Positions 1-5,975 of a DNA stretch of 6,671 bases are shown here, piece after piece. Position numbers and translations under genes: made by a program. The notes under the pieces were generated by a model. That model made no database searches and was not told where the DNA came from. It saw only the letters and a list, made by a program, of their open reading frames with translations. Each line of letters opens with the position of its first letter. Position 1 is the first letter of the stretch. This DNA comes from Sphingomonadales bacterium (GTDB lineage: Bacteria > Pseudomonadota > Alphaproteobacteria > Sphingomonadales > Sphingomonadaceae): positions 1 to 6,671 of the forward strand of contig JAFLDC010000153.1 in assembly GCA_017302775.1 (NCBI GenBank), written 5' to 3'.

Positions 1-755
1 GCGTTCACCCGCGCTTCGGCTCCTTGTGCTTCGGTCCGGGCGGTTTCGGCAGCGGCAGCGGCATCGCGCCAGCGGGCAAAGATCAGCCGTGCCTCGGCCA
101 GCCGGATCCGGTCGGACAAGGACTTGTAGCGTTCCGCCGCCCGTGCCTGGCGGCGCAGCGAACCGATCTGCTGATCGAGCTGCCCCATCAGGTCTTCCAG
201 GCGGGCAAGGTTTGCCTCGGTCGCGCGCAGCTTCTGCTCAGCATCCTTGCGGCGCACATGCAGCCCCGCAATCCCGGCGGCCTCTTCCAGCATCATCCGC
301 CGTTCGGCCGGCTTGGCAGCGATCACCGCCGCGATCTTGCCCTGACTGACCAGCGCGGGGGAGTGCGCGCCCGTCGCCGCATCGGCAAAAACCAGACTGA
401 CATCCTTGGCGCGGACATCACGGCCGTTGACGCGATAAGCGCTGCCTGCGCCGCGTTCGATCCGCCGCACCACTTCCAGTTCGGCGGCATTGTCGCCGGT
501 ATCGGCGTGCAGCACGACTTCGGCGAAATCGCGCGGCGGACGCTGGGCGGTGCCGGCGAAGATCACGTCTTCCATCCCGCCGCCGCGCATCGACTTGGGC
601 GAGCTTTCGCCCATGACCCAGCGTATCGCTTCGAGCAGGTTGGACTTGCCGCACCCATTCGGACCGACAACGCCGGTCAGCCCCGGCTCGATGCGCAGTT
701 CAGCCGGCTCGACAAAGCTCTTGAATCCAGAGAGCTTGAGCCGCTTGATCTGCAT
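1..755 (-). CDS. smc: Chromosome segregation protein SMC, N-terminal part (cut by left edge)
   Basis: This is the start of the SMC condensin ATPase, which forms a dimeric ring with ScpA/ScpB and compacts and segregates the chromosome in the cytoplasm. The ATG at 755 opens a frame that stays open for 251 codons to the window edge. Residues 1-40 hold the classic SMC head start: a GFKSF block at 10-14 and a Walker A loop, GPNGCGKS, at 31-38. A Q-loop (SQGKI) lies at 137-141 and an EEAAGI block at 157-162. From about residue 165 the sequence becomes charged and heptad-like, as expected for the first coiled-coil arm. The hinge, second arm, signature motif and Walker B lie outside the window. The start follows a lipoprotein DsbA-like gene by 31 bases with only a weak Shine-Dalgarno, so smc is probably the downstream member of the leftward operon. 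Nothing in the visible part suggests damage. Identification is secure. Confidence 0.97.
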   Translation of the reverse strand, partial: MQIKRLKLSGFKSFVEPAELRIEPGLTGVVGPNGCGKSNLLEAIRWVMGESSPKSMRGGGMEDVIFAGTAQRPPRDFAEVVLHADTGDNAAELEVVRRIERGAGSAYRVNGRDVRAKDVSLVFADAATGAHSPALVSQGKIAAVIAAKPAERRMMLEEAAGIAGLHVRRKDAEQKLRATEANLARLEDLMGQLDQQIGSLRRQARAAERYKSLSDRIRLAEARLIFARWRDAAAAAETARTEAQGAEARVN

Positions 756-786
756 TGGCGCTGTCCGCTGCCCCCGTCAGTCCGGC

Positions 787-1551
787 TTAGCGAGCCCCGG
801 CCCGCTCCAGCGCGGCCTTGACCTTGTCCCAGGTGTTCGCATCCAGCTTGGCACCGTTGACGAAGAACGTTGGTGTGCCGCCAACGCCGAGTTCGGTCTG
901 CGCCTTGTTGGTGCCGTTGGCCAATGCCGTGGCCTTGTTCAGATCGGCCAGACATGCCGCGCCCTGGGCCTGCGAAATCCCGCGTGAGGCGAAGAAGGTG
1001 TCCATCCCGCCCAGCTTGGCGATGGCGCCGAACCGCTGGTTGGGCGGCAGAGAGCCGGCGGCCTGAAGCTGTGCTTCGCCGCTGGCCTTCAGGTTGCTGA
1101 ACATCGTTTTCTGGAAGCCCCAGAACTGGTCAGCAAGCGGGATCACCGCTTCGGGGGAGCCGCAGGTGGCCAGCAGCGTGGCGGGAATGTCCAGCGCATT
1201 CAGCATGAAGAAGCGAAGTTCGTAGCTAACCTTGCCGCTCGCGACATAGCTGCCCAGCAATTCCTTCGATGCGGCTTCCGAGAATTCGGCGCAGTGCGAA
1301 CAGCTGAGCGCGCCGTATTCCATCAGCCTGATCGGGGCATTGGGGTTGCCCATCTTGTAGCCGCCGTCAGCCGTTACCTCTACCACGTCGGTCCAGGCCT
1401 TGCCGGCGGGGGCAGGCACAGCGGCGACGGGTTCGCCCTGCGGCGCTTCGGTGCCGGCGGCGGGCGTAGCTTCCTGCTTGCAAGCGGCAAGGCCCAGCGC
1501 AAGGGGGGCAGCGGCGAGGATGAAAAGCAGACGGGACGGCTGGGCAGTCAT
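787..1551 (-). CDS. DsbA-family thioredoxin-fold lipoprotein (CSHC active site)
   Basis: A predicted periplasmic thiol-disulfide oxidoreductase of 254 residues. The start at 1551 is chosen because it gives a clean lipoprotein signal: a hydrophobic stretch at about 8-20, then lipobox LAAC with the lipidated cysteine at C24. An AAGGAAA ribosome site lies 9 bases upstream. The frame stays open back to an ATG at 1644, but those 31 extra codons are charged and would bury the signal. After a Pro/Ala-rich linker (about 27-50), the thioredoxin fold starts near residue 65. The active site is C84-S-H-C87, and the cis-proline loop GTP ends at P227. Two more cysteines, C130 and C200, match positions in the two upstream paralogues. 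The family accepts or donates disulfides in secreted proteins. Membrane tethering suggests a site-restricted role, and direction (oxidase or isomerase/reductase) cannot be read from sequence. It lies 100 bases after the second paralogue and 31 before smc. Confidence 0.9.
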   Translation of the reverse strand: MTAQPSRLLFILAAAPLALGLAACKQEATPAAGTEAPQGEPVAAVPAPAGKAWTDVVEVTADGGYKMGNPNAPIRLMEYGALSCSHCAEFSEAASKELLGSYVASGKVSYELRFFMLNALDIPATLLATCGSPEAVIPLADQFWGFQKTMFSNLKASGEAQLQAAGSLPPNQRFGAIAKLGGMDTFFASRGISQAQGAACLADLNKATALANGTNKAQTELGVGGTPTFFVNGAKLDANTWDKVKAALERAGAR

Positions 1552-1651
1552 GACAGGTTGTTTCCTTGATGTGCGAGTCGGGAAAACTAGCTTGTAACGC
1601 AGGAGTGAAGAAGCGACCCGCCGTTCAGCTGCCCGCTTCTCCACAGGTAAA
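1552..1651 (-). other. 100-base intergenic gap inside the leftward operon, with Shine-Dalgarno
   Basis: This is the largest gap in an otherwise tightly packed block, between the CPHC paralogue and the lipoprotein paralogue. It holds a good ribosome site for the lipoprotein gene (AAGGAAA on the minus strand, 1561-1567). It also holds a 6-bp inverted repeat, GAAGCG/CGCTTC, with an 18-base loop (about 1608-1637). No T-tract follows, so I do not call a terminator. I cannot pick a convincing -35/-10 pair. The length would allow a secondary promoter for the lipoprotein gene and smc, but this is inference. Confidence 0.4.
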
Positions 1652-2356
1652 TCAGCGCGCGGCGGCGCTCAACAAGGGCGACAGGCTGCGCCAGTCATAG
1701 ACATCCTGCAGCTTGCCGTTGATCACGAAGCTGGGGGTGCCGGTAACGCCGATTACATTTGATGCATTGGCGGTTTGATCGGCGAGCCGTTTGGCCAGTT
1801 CGCCGTTGGCCAGGCACTGATCGAGCTGCGCCGGGGTATAACCGCGACCCAGCATCAGTCGGTACAGGCCCATGTCCTGCGCCACGGCTTTCATCCGCGC
1901 GGGGAAGTCCAGCGTGTTCCAGCGCGCCTGCACCTGTTCGGACGGATTTTTGAGCCATTGCGGCTGGGCTGCCAGGATCGCATGGTGGTTGCCGGCAAAG
2001 CGGGCGTCCGCGCCGCATTGTGCCAATAGCGTGGCGGGTACATCCACGATGTTGCGGAAAAACGGCCGCACCTCTACCGAAACTTTGCCTTGCCGCACCA
2101 GACCGGGCAGCAGACCGCCTTGCGCATCGTGCGCGTAGTGTGCGCAATGCGGGCAGGTATAGCTGATGAATTCGATCAGTTTGACCTTGGCCGCAGGGTT
2201 TCCAAACAGGTGATTGCCGGCCGGTGAGCGGCTCAGCCTGGCATCCCATTTGATGGCCGATGCCTTGGCCGCGGGCTTGGCCAGGCTGGGCGCGCCGGCG
2301 ACCAATGCGGCTGAGGCGAGCGCTGCGGTGACGGTTGCGGCAAAAATCTTGCTCAT
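1652..2356 (-). CDS. DsbA-family periplasmic thiol-disulfide oxidoreductase (CPHC active site)
   Basis: A 234-residue secreted thioredoxin-fold protein. A Sec signal peptide occupies about residues 1-26 (positive start, Ala/Val-rich core, likely cleavage after SLA at 26). The active site C68-P-H-C71 has the same dipeptide as E. coli DsbA, which in that family marks a strongly oxidising enzyme. This copy is therefore the best candidate for the main disulfide-forming oxidase. The cis-proline loop is TGTP, with P208. Further cysteines C114 and C181 align with cysteines in both neighbouring paralogues. Length is slightly above the roughly 200-220 of typical DsbA precursors. The ATG follows the TAG of the CRDC paralogue by one base, and no strong Shine-Dalgarno is visible, so it probably depends on translational coupling. 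By eye it is closer to the upstream CRDC paralogue than to the lipoprotein copy (shared GNPA, SYTC, DMG and ING blocks). No DsbB partner is in the window. Confidence 0.92.
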   Translation of the reverse strand: MSKIFAATVTAALASAALVAGAPSLAKPAAKASAIKWDARLSRSPAGNHLFGNPAAKVKLIEFISYTCPHCAHYAHDAQGGLLPGLVRQGKVSVEVRPFFRNIVDVPATLLAQCGADARFAGNHHAILAAQPQWLKNPSEQVQARWNTLDFPARMKAVAQDMGLYRLMLGRGYTPAQLDQCLANGELAKRLADQTANASNVIGVTGTPSFVINGKLQDVYDWRSLSPLLSAAAR

Positions 2357-2357
2357 G

Positions 2358-3041
2358 CTATTTCAGGCTTTCATCCAGTTGCGGGCGCAGGCTGGCCCAG
2401 GTCGTGGTGTTGTTTAGCAGCTTGCCATTGATTGCGAAACTGGGCGCTGCCACCACCCCGCTATCATGTGCTGCGGTAGTGTCACGCGCGATTCTGTCCG
2501 CCAGCGCCTGATCGGCCAGGCAGCGATCCACGGTCAGACGATCAAGCCCGGTGCTGGCCATTATCGCATAGAACCCCATGTCCCCGGCGATCGCCCGGTT
2601 CCGGTTGCCAAGGCCGGGCTGACTCCAGCGGCCGCGCTGCACGCCGGTGGCGCGCGTCAGCATCGGCAGCCATTTGCGCTGGCTGTAGAGAAGCGCAGTG
2701 TGACGGACGAAAAATCGCCCCGGTGGTCCGCAATGCGCCAGCATGGCCGCCGCCAGCTCAACCGGACTGTCGCCCAGAAGCTGCACTTCCCGGGCAAGTC
2801 GGCCGGACGGGACGTAGGCCAGCTTCAGGACGGCATCGCCGTCCAGCGCAAAGGTGTAGCAGTCGCGGCAGGTATAGCTGACATATTCTGTCAGGATCAC
2901 GTCGCTCGCCGGGTTGCCTAGCAGCGGCTGACCATTGGCGCTGGTGCCGACCTTGCTGGTCCAGCCCATTCCGGCCGGGGCAGCGCCCATGACCAGTAGC
3001 GCAGCTGCACCCAGCGCGGCCAGTTTCGATCCCGATCTCAC
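2358..3041 (-). CDS. DsbA-family periplasmic thioredoxin-fold protein, divergent (CRDC active site)
   Basis: A 227-residue secreted paralogue of the next gene downstream. It starts at a GTG (3041-3039). No ATG lies nearby in frame, and an AGGGAGA ribosome site sits 7 bases upstream within the end of the DUF721 gene. A Sec signal covers about 1-23 (likely cut after APA at 23). The active-site cysteines are C58 and C61 with an unusual R-D dipeptide. The loop before the cis-proline is AAP (P200) instead of the TP of the other two copies. C104 and C174 correspond to the extra cysteine pair of the paralogues. The fold landmarks (GNPA block at 42-45, DMG near 154-156, FAING at 202-206) are intact, so it is not a pseudogene. 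The changed CXXC and proline loop are the two positions that tune redox potential and substrate choice in this family. A specialised or isomerase-like role is possible, but this is inference. Confidence 0.88.
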   Translation of the reverse strand: MRSGSKLAALGAAALLVMGAAPAGMGWTSKVGTSANGQPLLGNPASDVILTEYVSYTCRDCYTFALDGDAVLKLAYVPSGRLAREVQLLGDSPVELAAAMLAHCGPPGRFFVRHTALLYSQRKWLPMLTRATGVQRGRWSQPGLGNRNRAIAGDMGFYAIMASTGLDRLTVDRCLADQALADRIARDTTAAHDSGVVAAPSFAINGKLLNNTTTWASLRPQLDESLK

Positions 3042-3044
3042 CGG

Positions 3045-3578
3045 CTAGTCTCCCTGTTCCTCGCTGAGGTTGCGGGCCAGCGATTCCAGCACCGTGCGCA
3101 GTTCGGGATCACCAATATCACGCAGCGAATCCCCCAGTTCGATCGGGATCGGCCGCAAGGACGGCGGCGCGGTCGGCCTTTGACCAGAAGGCGGCTTAAC
3201 CTCACCTTGCCGAAGCTTGACCCGCGCCACGGCATTGTAGCCGAAGAAGCGGTTGACCCGCTCGATGATCTCCGGCTCGACATGGGCAATGAACGGGGCG
3301 TGCGCCGGGATCACCACCAGTTGCAGGATACCGCCGGTCTTTTCCCCCAATGGAAAGCGGATCGCTTCGGGGCTGCATACCCGGGCGTGGCGTTCGCCCA
3401 CAATTTCGGTCCAGCGCGTCACGACACTTGACTGGATGAAACCGAATTTGCGGAATGCGGTTCGGCCGATTTCAGGCATCAGTTCGCCAATCGGACGGGT
3501 CAAGCTGCCACGCGGTCGCTCATAGCGGCGCTCCGCTGGTTTGGGGCGTTTACCCGGCTTGTCGCTGTCCCGTTCCAT
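3045..3578 (-). CDS. DUF721 / DciA-like protein (putative replicative helicase loader/operator)
   Basis: A 177-residue cytoplasmic protein of the DUF721 family. DciA proteins of this family load or operate the replicative helicase DnaB in bacteria that lack DnaC/DnaI. Residues 1-25 are basic and disordered-looking (many K, R, P). The KH-like DUF721 core runs from about 30 to 125. Landmarks are a W-x-x-IVG motif at 56-61, a hydrophobic strand with LQLVVI at 85-90, and the I-x-x-RVN-x-FFGY helix/turn ending at 114, followed by AVARVKL. A Pro-rich linker (about 128-145) leads to a short acidic C-terminal tail. The frame extends far upstream through antisense mutY, but the family core and the position of the divergent mutY start favour ATG 3578. 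It leads the leftward block, ending 3 bases before the first DsbA-like gene. The family call is firm; the helicase-loading role is inferred from DciA. Confidence 0.87.
   Translation of the reverse strand: MERDSDKPGKRPKPAERRYERPRGSLTRPIGELMPEIGRTAFRKFGFIQSSVVTRWTEIVGERHARVCSPEAIRFPLGEKTGGILQLVVIPAHAPFIAHVEPEIIERVNRFFGYNAVARVKLRQGEVKPPSGQRPTAPPSLRPIPIELGDSLRDIGDPELRTVLESLARNLSEEQGD
3049..3055 (-). promoter_or_regulatory. Shine-Dalgarno deciding the GTG start of the CRDC DsbA-like gene
   Basis: AGGGAGA on the minus strand lies inside the last codons of the DUF721 gene, 7 bases before the GTG at 3041. It supports GTG initiation where no ATG is available, and it implies that the two genes are read from one transcript. 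Confidence 0.65.
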
Positions 3579-3607
3579 TGCGGTCCGGTCAATGCCATAG
3601 GCGCGGG
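3579..3607. promoter_or_regulatory. 29-base divergent spacer between DUF721 and mutY
   Basis: The two gene blocks diverge from this short spacer. It is too short to hold two complete promoters, so promoter elements for each direction must reach into the opposing gene's 5' coding sequence. I could not identify a convincing -35/-10 pair for either side. For mutY, a modest AGG at 3599-3601 lies 6 bases before its ATG. Confidence 0.4.
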
Positions 3608-4642
3608 ATGGAAGCCACCGCCAAACGCCTGCTCGACTGGTATGACAGCCATGCCCGCGTGCTGCCATGGCGCAGCCCGCCGGGAACATCGCCGCCGGAC
3701 CCCTACCGCGTGTGGCTGTCCGAAGTGATGTTGCAGCAAACCACCGTGGCAGCGGTCGGTCCGTATTACGCCAGGTTTCTGGAGCGTTGGCCCACGGTCG
3801 AGGCGCTGGCCGCGGCGGACGATGCCGATGTGATGGCGGCCTGGGCCGGGCTGGGTTACTATGCACGGGCGCGCAACCTGCTGGCCTGCGCTCGTGAAGT
3901 GGCGCGACGCGGCGGCGTGTTCCCAGGCACAGAAACGGAACTTCGCTCGCTGCCCGGGCTGGGCGTCTATACTGCCGCGGCGGTAGCGGCGATCGCATTT
4001 GGTCAGCGGGCGGTCGTGGTCGACGCCAATGTGGAGCGGGTGGTGGCGCGGCTGTTCGCCATTGCCGAGCCGCTGCCCGGCGCGCGGGCCACGATCCGCC
4101 AGCGTGTCGATCGTCTGACCCCGGAGTGGCGCGCGGGGGATTTCGCCCAGGCCATGATGGATCTTGGCTCCGGCATCTGCACCGTCCGCGCTCCGCGCTG
4201 CTTGCTGTGCCCGCTGCGATCGGCCTGCGCCGGACACCGCGCCGGGGCGGAACAATTTCCCCGCAAGGCCGCCAAACCGCCCAAGCCGCAGCGCTCCGGG
4301 CGGGCCTTCTGGATCGAGCGCGAGGGCAATGTCTGGTTGGTCCGGCGCGGCGATACGGGGATGTTGGGCGGCATGCGCGCCTTGCCCGACGATGGCTGGA
4401 CATCCCGGCGAGACGGTAACGGCGGCGCGCCGCTTCACGGTGACTGGGGCCGCCTTGGCACTGTCCGCCACAGCTTCACGCACTTCGATCTCGATTTGCA
4501 ATTGATGCTTTATTCGGGCTGCGATTGGGCTAGTCTGACGCAAAGCGATGGCAAGTGGTGGCCGATCGAAGCGCTCGACAGTGCTGGATTGCCAACCCTG
4601 TTTGCCAAGGCTGCGCGGCTCGCGCTGGCTGACAGAAATTAG
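3608..4642 (+). CDS. mutY: A/G-specific adenine DNA glycosylase MutY
   Basis: A 344-residue base-excision repair glycosylase that removes adenine mispaired with 8-oxoguanine. It is close to the 350 residues of E. coli MutY. The start at 3608 gives the usual N-terminus (LLDWY then LPWR at 19-22); the open frame further upstream overlaps DUF721 and is not family-like. The catalytic glutamate is E39 in SEVMLQQT. GLGYYARARN lies at 81-90. The helix-hairpin-helix LPGLGVYTAAA (115-125) is followed by the catalytic aspartate D139 in VDANVERV. The 4Fe-4S cluster ligands have the expected C-x6-C-x2-C-x5-C spacing at C191, C198, C201 and C207. The C-terminal NUDIX-like 8-oxoG recognition domain (about 231-340) keeps GMLGGMRALP (251-260) and the RHSFTHF loop (287-293), where F-T-H stands in place of E. 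coli F-S-H. It is the first gene of the rightward block; the next gene starts 10 bases after its stop. Confidence 0.97.
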   Translation: MEATAKRLLDWYDSHARVLPWRSPPGTSPPDPYRVWLSEVMLQQTTVAAVGPYYARFLERWPTVEALAAADDADVMAAWAGLGYYARARNLLACAREVARRGGVFPGTETELRSLPGLGVYTAAAVAAIAFGQRAVVVDANVERVVARLFAIAEPLPGARATIRQRVDRLTPEWRAGDFAQAMMDLGSGICTVRAPRCLLCPLRSACAGHRAGAEQFPRKAAKPPKPQRSGRAFWIEREGNVWLVRRGDTGMLGGMRALPDDGWTSRRDGNGGAPLHGDWGRLGTVRHSFTHFDLDLQLMLYSGCDWASLTQSDGKWWPIEALDSAGLPTLFAKAARLALADRN

Positions 4643-4646
4643 GGAG
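4641..4646 (+). promoter_or_regulatory. Shine-Dalgarno of the serine hydrolase, overlapping the mutY stop
   Basis: AGGGAG begins within the TAG stop of mutY (4640-4642) and lies 6 bases before the ATG at 4653. It fixes the start of the hydrolase just ahead of its twin-arginine signal and indicates tight linkage to mutY translation. Confidence 0.7.
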
Positions 4647-4652
4647 AAGTGC

Positions 4653-5975
4653 ATGTCCGATCACGATCTTTCGCGCCGCAACCTGCTGCGCGGCACCGCC
4701 TGGCTGGGCGGGGCGCTGGCGCTTTCGGGGTTGCCATCGGCGCAGGTTCTGGGCCGGTCGATGCCGCGCAAGGCGGATATGATCCCCTGGCCGACTGTAA
4801 CCGCGATGCTCGACAAATACGTTACCGAACGCAAGGTGGCGGGTATGGTCGCAGAACTGGGCTGGGGCGACAAGCCCGCCCTGACCATCGCGCGCGGCAA
4901 GGAGGGCTTTGACGACAAGGATGCAGTCGGGCCGAACAGTCTGTTCCGGGCCTACTCACAAACCAAGCCAGTCACCGGTATCGCGGCGATGCTGCTGATT
5001 GAAGAGGGCAAGCTTAAGCTCGATCAGCCGATTGCAGATTTTGCGCCTGAATTTGCGCGCATGCGAGTGGCTATCGACCCTGACAAAAGTCTGGACAGCC
5101 GGCCGACTGACAAGTTGATCACCGTCCGGCATTTGCTGACCCACACGGCTGGGCTGGGCTATGCGGGGATCGGCAAAAACAAGGCGATAACGGCGGAACT
5201 GGGCAGACTGGGGCTGGTGCCGGCCATTGTCAGCGCGAAGCCGTTCCCGGGCCAGCCGATCACGCCCCCGGTGCCCGAAGCGGATGAATTTCTGCGTCGT
5301 ACCGCGTCGGTTCCGCTCTGTTTTGAACCGGGGCGGGCCTGGCGTTACTCGATGGCTCTTGACGTGCTGGGGCTCATTATCCAGCGCGCGGCGGGGGCCA
5401 AAAGCTTTGCGGCATTCCTGCAGGACCGGCTGTTCGGACCGCTCGGAATGGACAGCACCACATTCACCGTGCCGGACAAATCGCTGCCGCGCCTGACCAC
5501 CAATTATGCCCTGATGGGCAGCATGCGGTTGCCGATTGATCAGCCGCAAAGCTCGATTTACCGCAAGCCGACGCCGTTCGCCTATGGCGGCGCGGGACTG
5601 GTCACATCGCCTGCTGATTTTGACCGATTCCTGGCGATGCTGGTCAACGACGGCCTGCACCGGGGCAAGCGGATCATGAAGGCGGAAACGGTTGCGCTGG
5701 CCACGTCAGACTTGCTGCCCGCCGGGGCTGACCTCAGCGGCACCTGGGTCGTTGGGCAGGGCTTTGGTGCTGGCGGCGTTTCGGGCAAGGGTAAGGATGA
5801 GGGGCTGTTCGGCTGGTCCGGCGCCGCCGGTACGATCGGCTTCGCCAATCGCAAGCTGGGCCTGCGGACCGGGCTTTACGTGCAATATATGCCACAAGAA
5901 ACGCTGCCGATCCTCAGCGAGTTCCCCAAAGCGGTTGGACAGGATCTGACGCTGTCTGCGGTGCCCCGTAAATGA
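4653..5975 (+). CDS. Tat-exported serine hydrolase, beta-lactamase/family VIII esterase fold
   Basis: A 440-residue protein of the beta-lactamase (class C-like, PF00144-type) superfamily. The N-terminus has a twin-arginine motif, SRRNLL (7-12), followed by a hydrophobic stretch (about 16-30). This predicts export of the folded enzyme to the periplasm. The catalytic SxxK tetrad is S102-Q-T-K105. The second motif is Y232-S-M, where true class C beta-lactamases carry Y-x-N. The third motif is W388-S-G instead of K-T-G. The YSx and WxG forms are typical of family VIII carboxylesterases (EstB type), so esterase or a related acyl-hydrolase is more likely than antibiotic resistance. The LLTHTAGL block (161-168) is also typical of the superfamily. 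The natural substrate is unknown. It lies 10 bases after mutY and overlaps nudC by ATGA, so the three genes are probably co-transcribed. The superfamily and export calls are firm; substrate class is inference. Confidence 0.9.
   Translation: MSDHDLSRRNLLRGTAWLGGALALSGLPSAQVLGRSMPRKADMIPWPTVTAMLDKYVTERKVAGMVAELGWGDKPALTIARGKEGFDDKDAVGPNSLFRAYSQTKPVTGIAAMLLIEEGKLKLDQPIADFAPEFARMRVAIDPDKSLDSRPTDKLITVRHLLTHTAGLGYAGIGKNKAITAELGRLGLVPAIVSAKPFPGQPITPPVPEADEFLRRTASVPLCFEPGRAWRYSMALDVLGLIIQRAAGAKSFAAFLQDRLFGPLGMDSTTFTVPDKSLPRLTTNYALMGSMRLPIDQPQSSIYRKPTPFAYGGAGLVTSPADFDRFLAMLVNDGLHRGKRIMKAETVALATSDLLPAGADLSGTWVVGQGFGAGGVSGKGKDEGLFGWSGAAGTIGFANRKLGLRTGLYVQYMPQETLPILSEFPKAVGQDLTLSAVPRK

Noticed and set aside
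24..821. 265-residue plus-strand open frame at the left edge
   Set aside because: It is antisense to the SMC N-terminus, which carries an intact Walker A and other head motifs. It is a GC-driven shadow.
1608..1637. Inverted repeat GAAGCG/CGCTTC as a possible terminator in the 100-base gap
   Set aside because: The stem is only 6 bp with an 18-base loop, and no T-rich tract follows on either strand.
1552..1644. Upstream extension of the lipoprotein DsbA-like gene to the ATG at 1644
   Set aside because: It would add 31 charged residues before the lipoprotein signal peptide and make it internal. The ATG at 1551 has a good Shine-Dalgarno and puts the signal at the N-terminus.
3579..4403. Long minus-strand open frame that extends the DUF721 gene upstream through mutY to 452 residues
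   Set aside because: The upstream part is antisense to mutY, is dominated by Arg, Pro and Ala as in GC-rich shadow frames, and shows no family motif. DUF721 similarity begins only after ATG 3578.
3500..4654. 384-residue minus-strand open frame antisense to mutY
   Set aside because: It fully overlaps a well-supported MutY with all catalytic and Fe-S residues. Its composition is low-complexity, rich in Arg, Gly and Gln, with no recognisable domain.
4956..5660. 234-residue minus-strand open frame inside the serine hydrolase
   Set aside because: It is antisense to the SxxK-to-WSG hydrolase coding sequence. It is rich in Arg, Gln and His with no motif or ribosome site.
4653..5975. Antibiotic-resistance beta-lactamase
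   Set aside because: The second and third motifs are YSM and WSG where class C enzymes need Y-x-N and K-T-G. The pattern fits family VIII esterases better.
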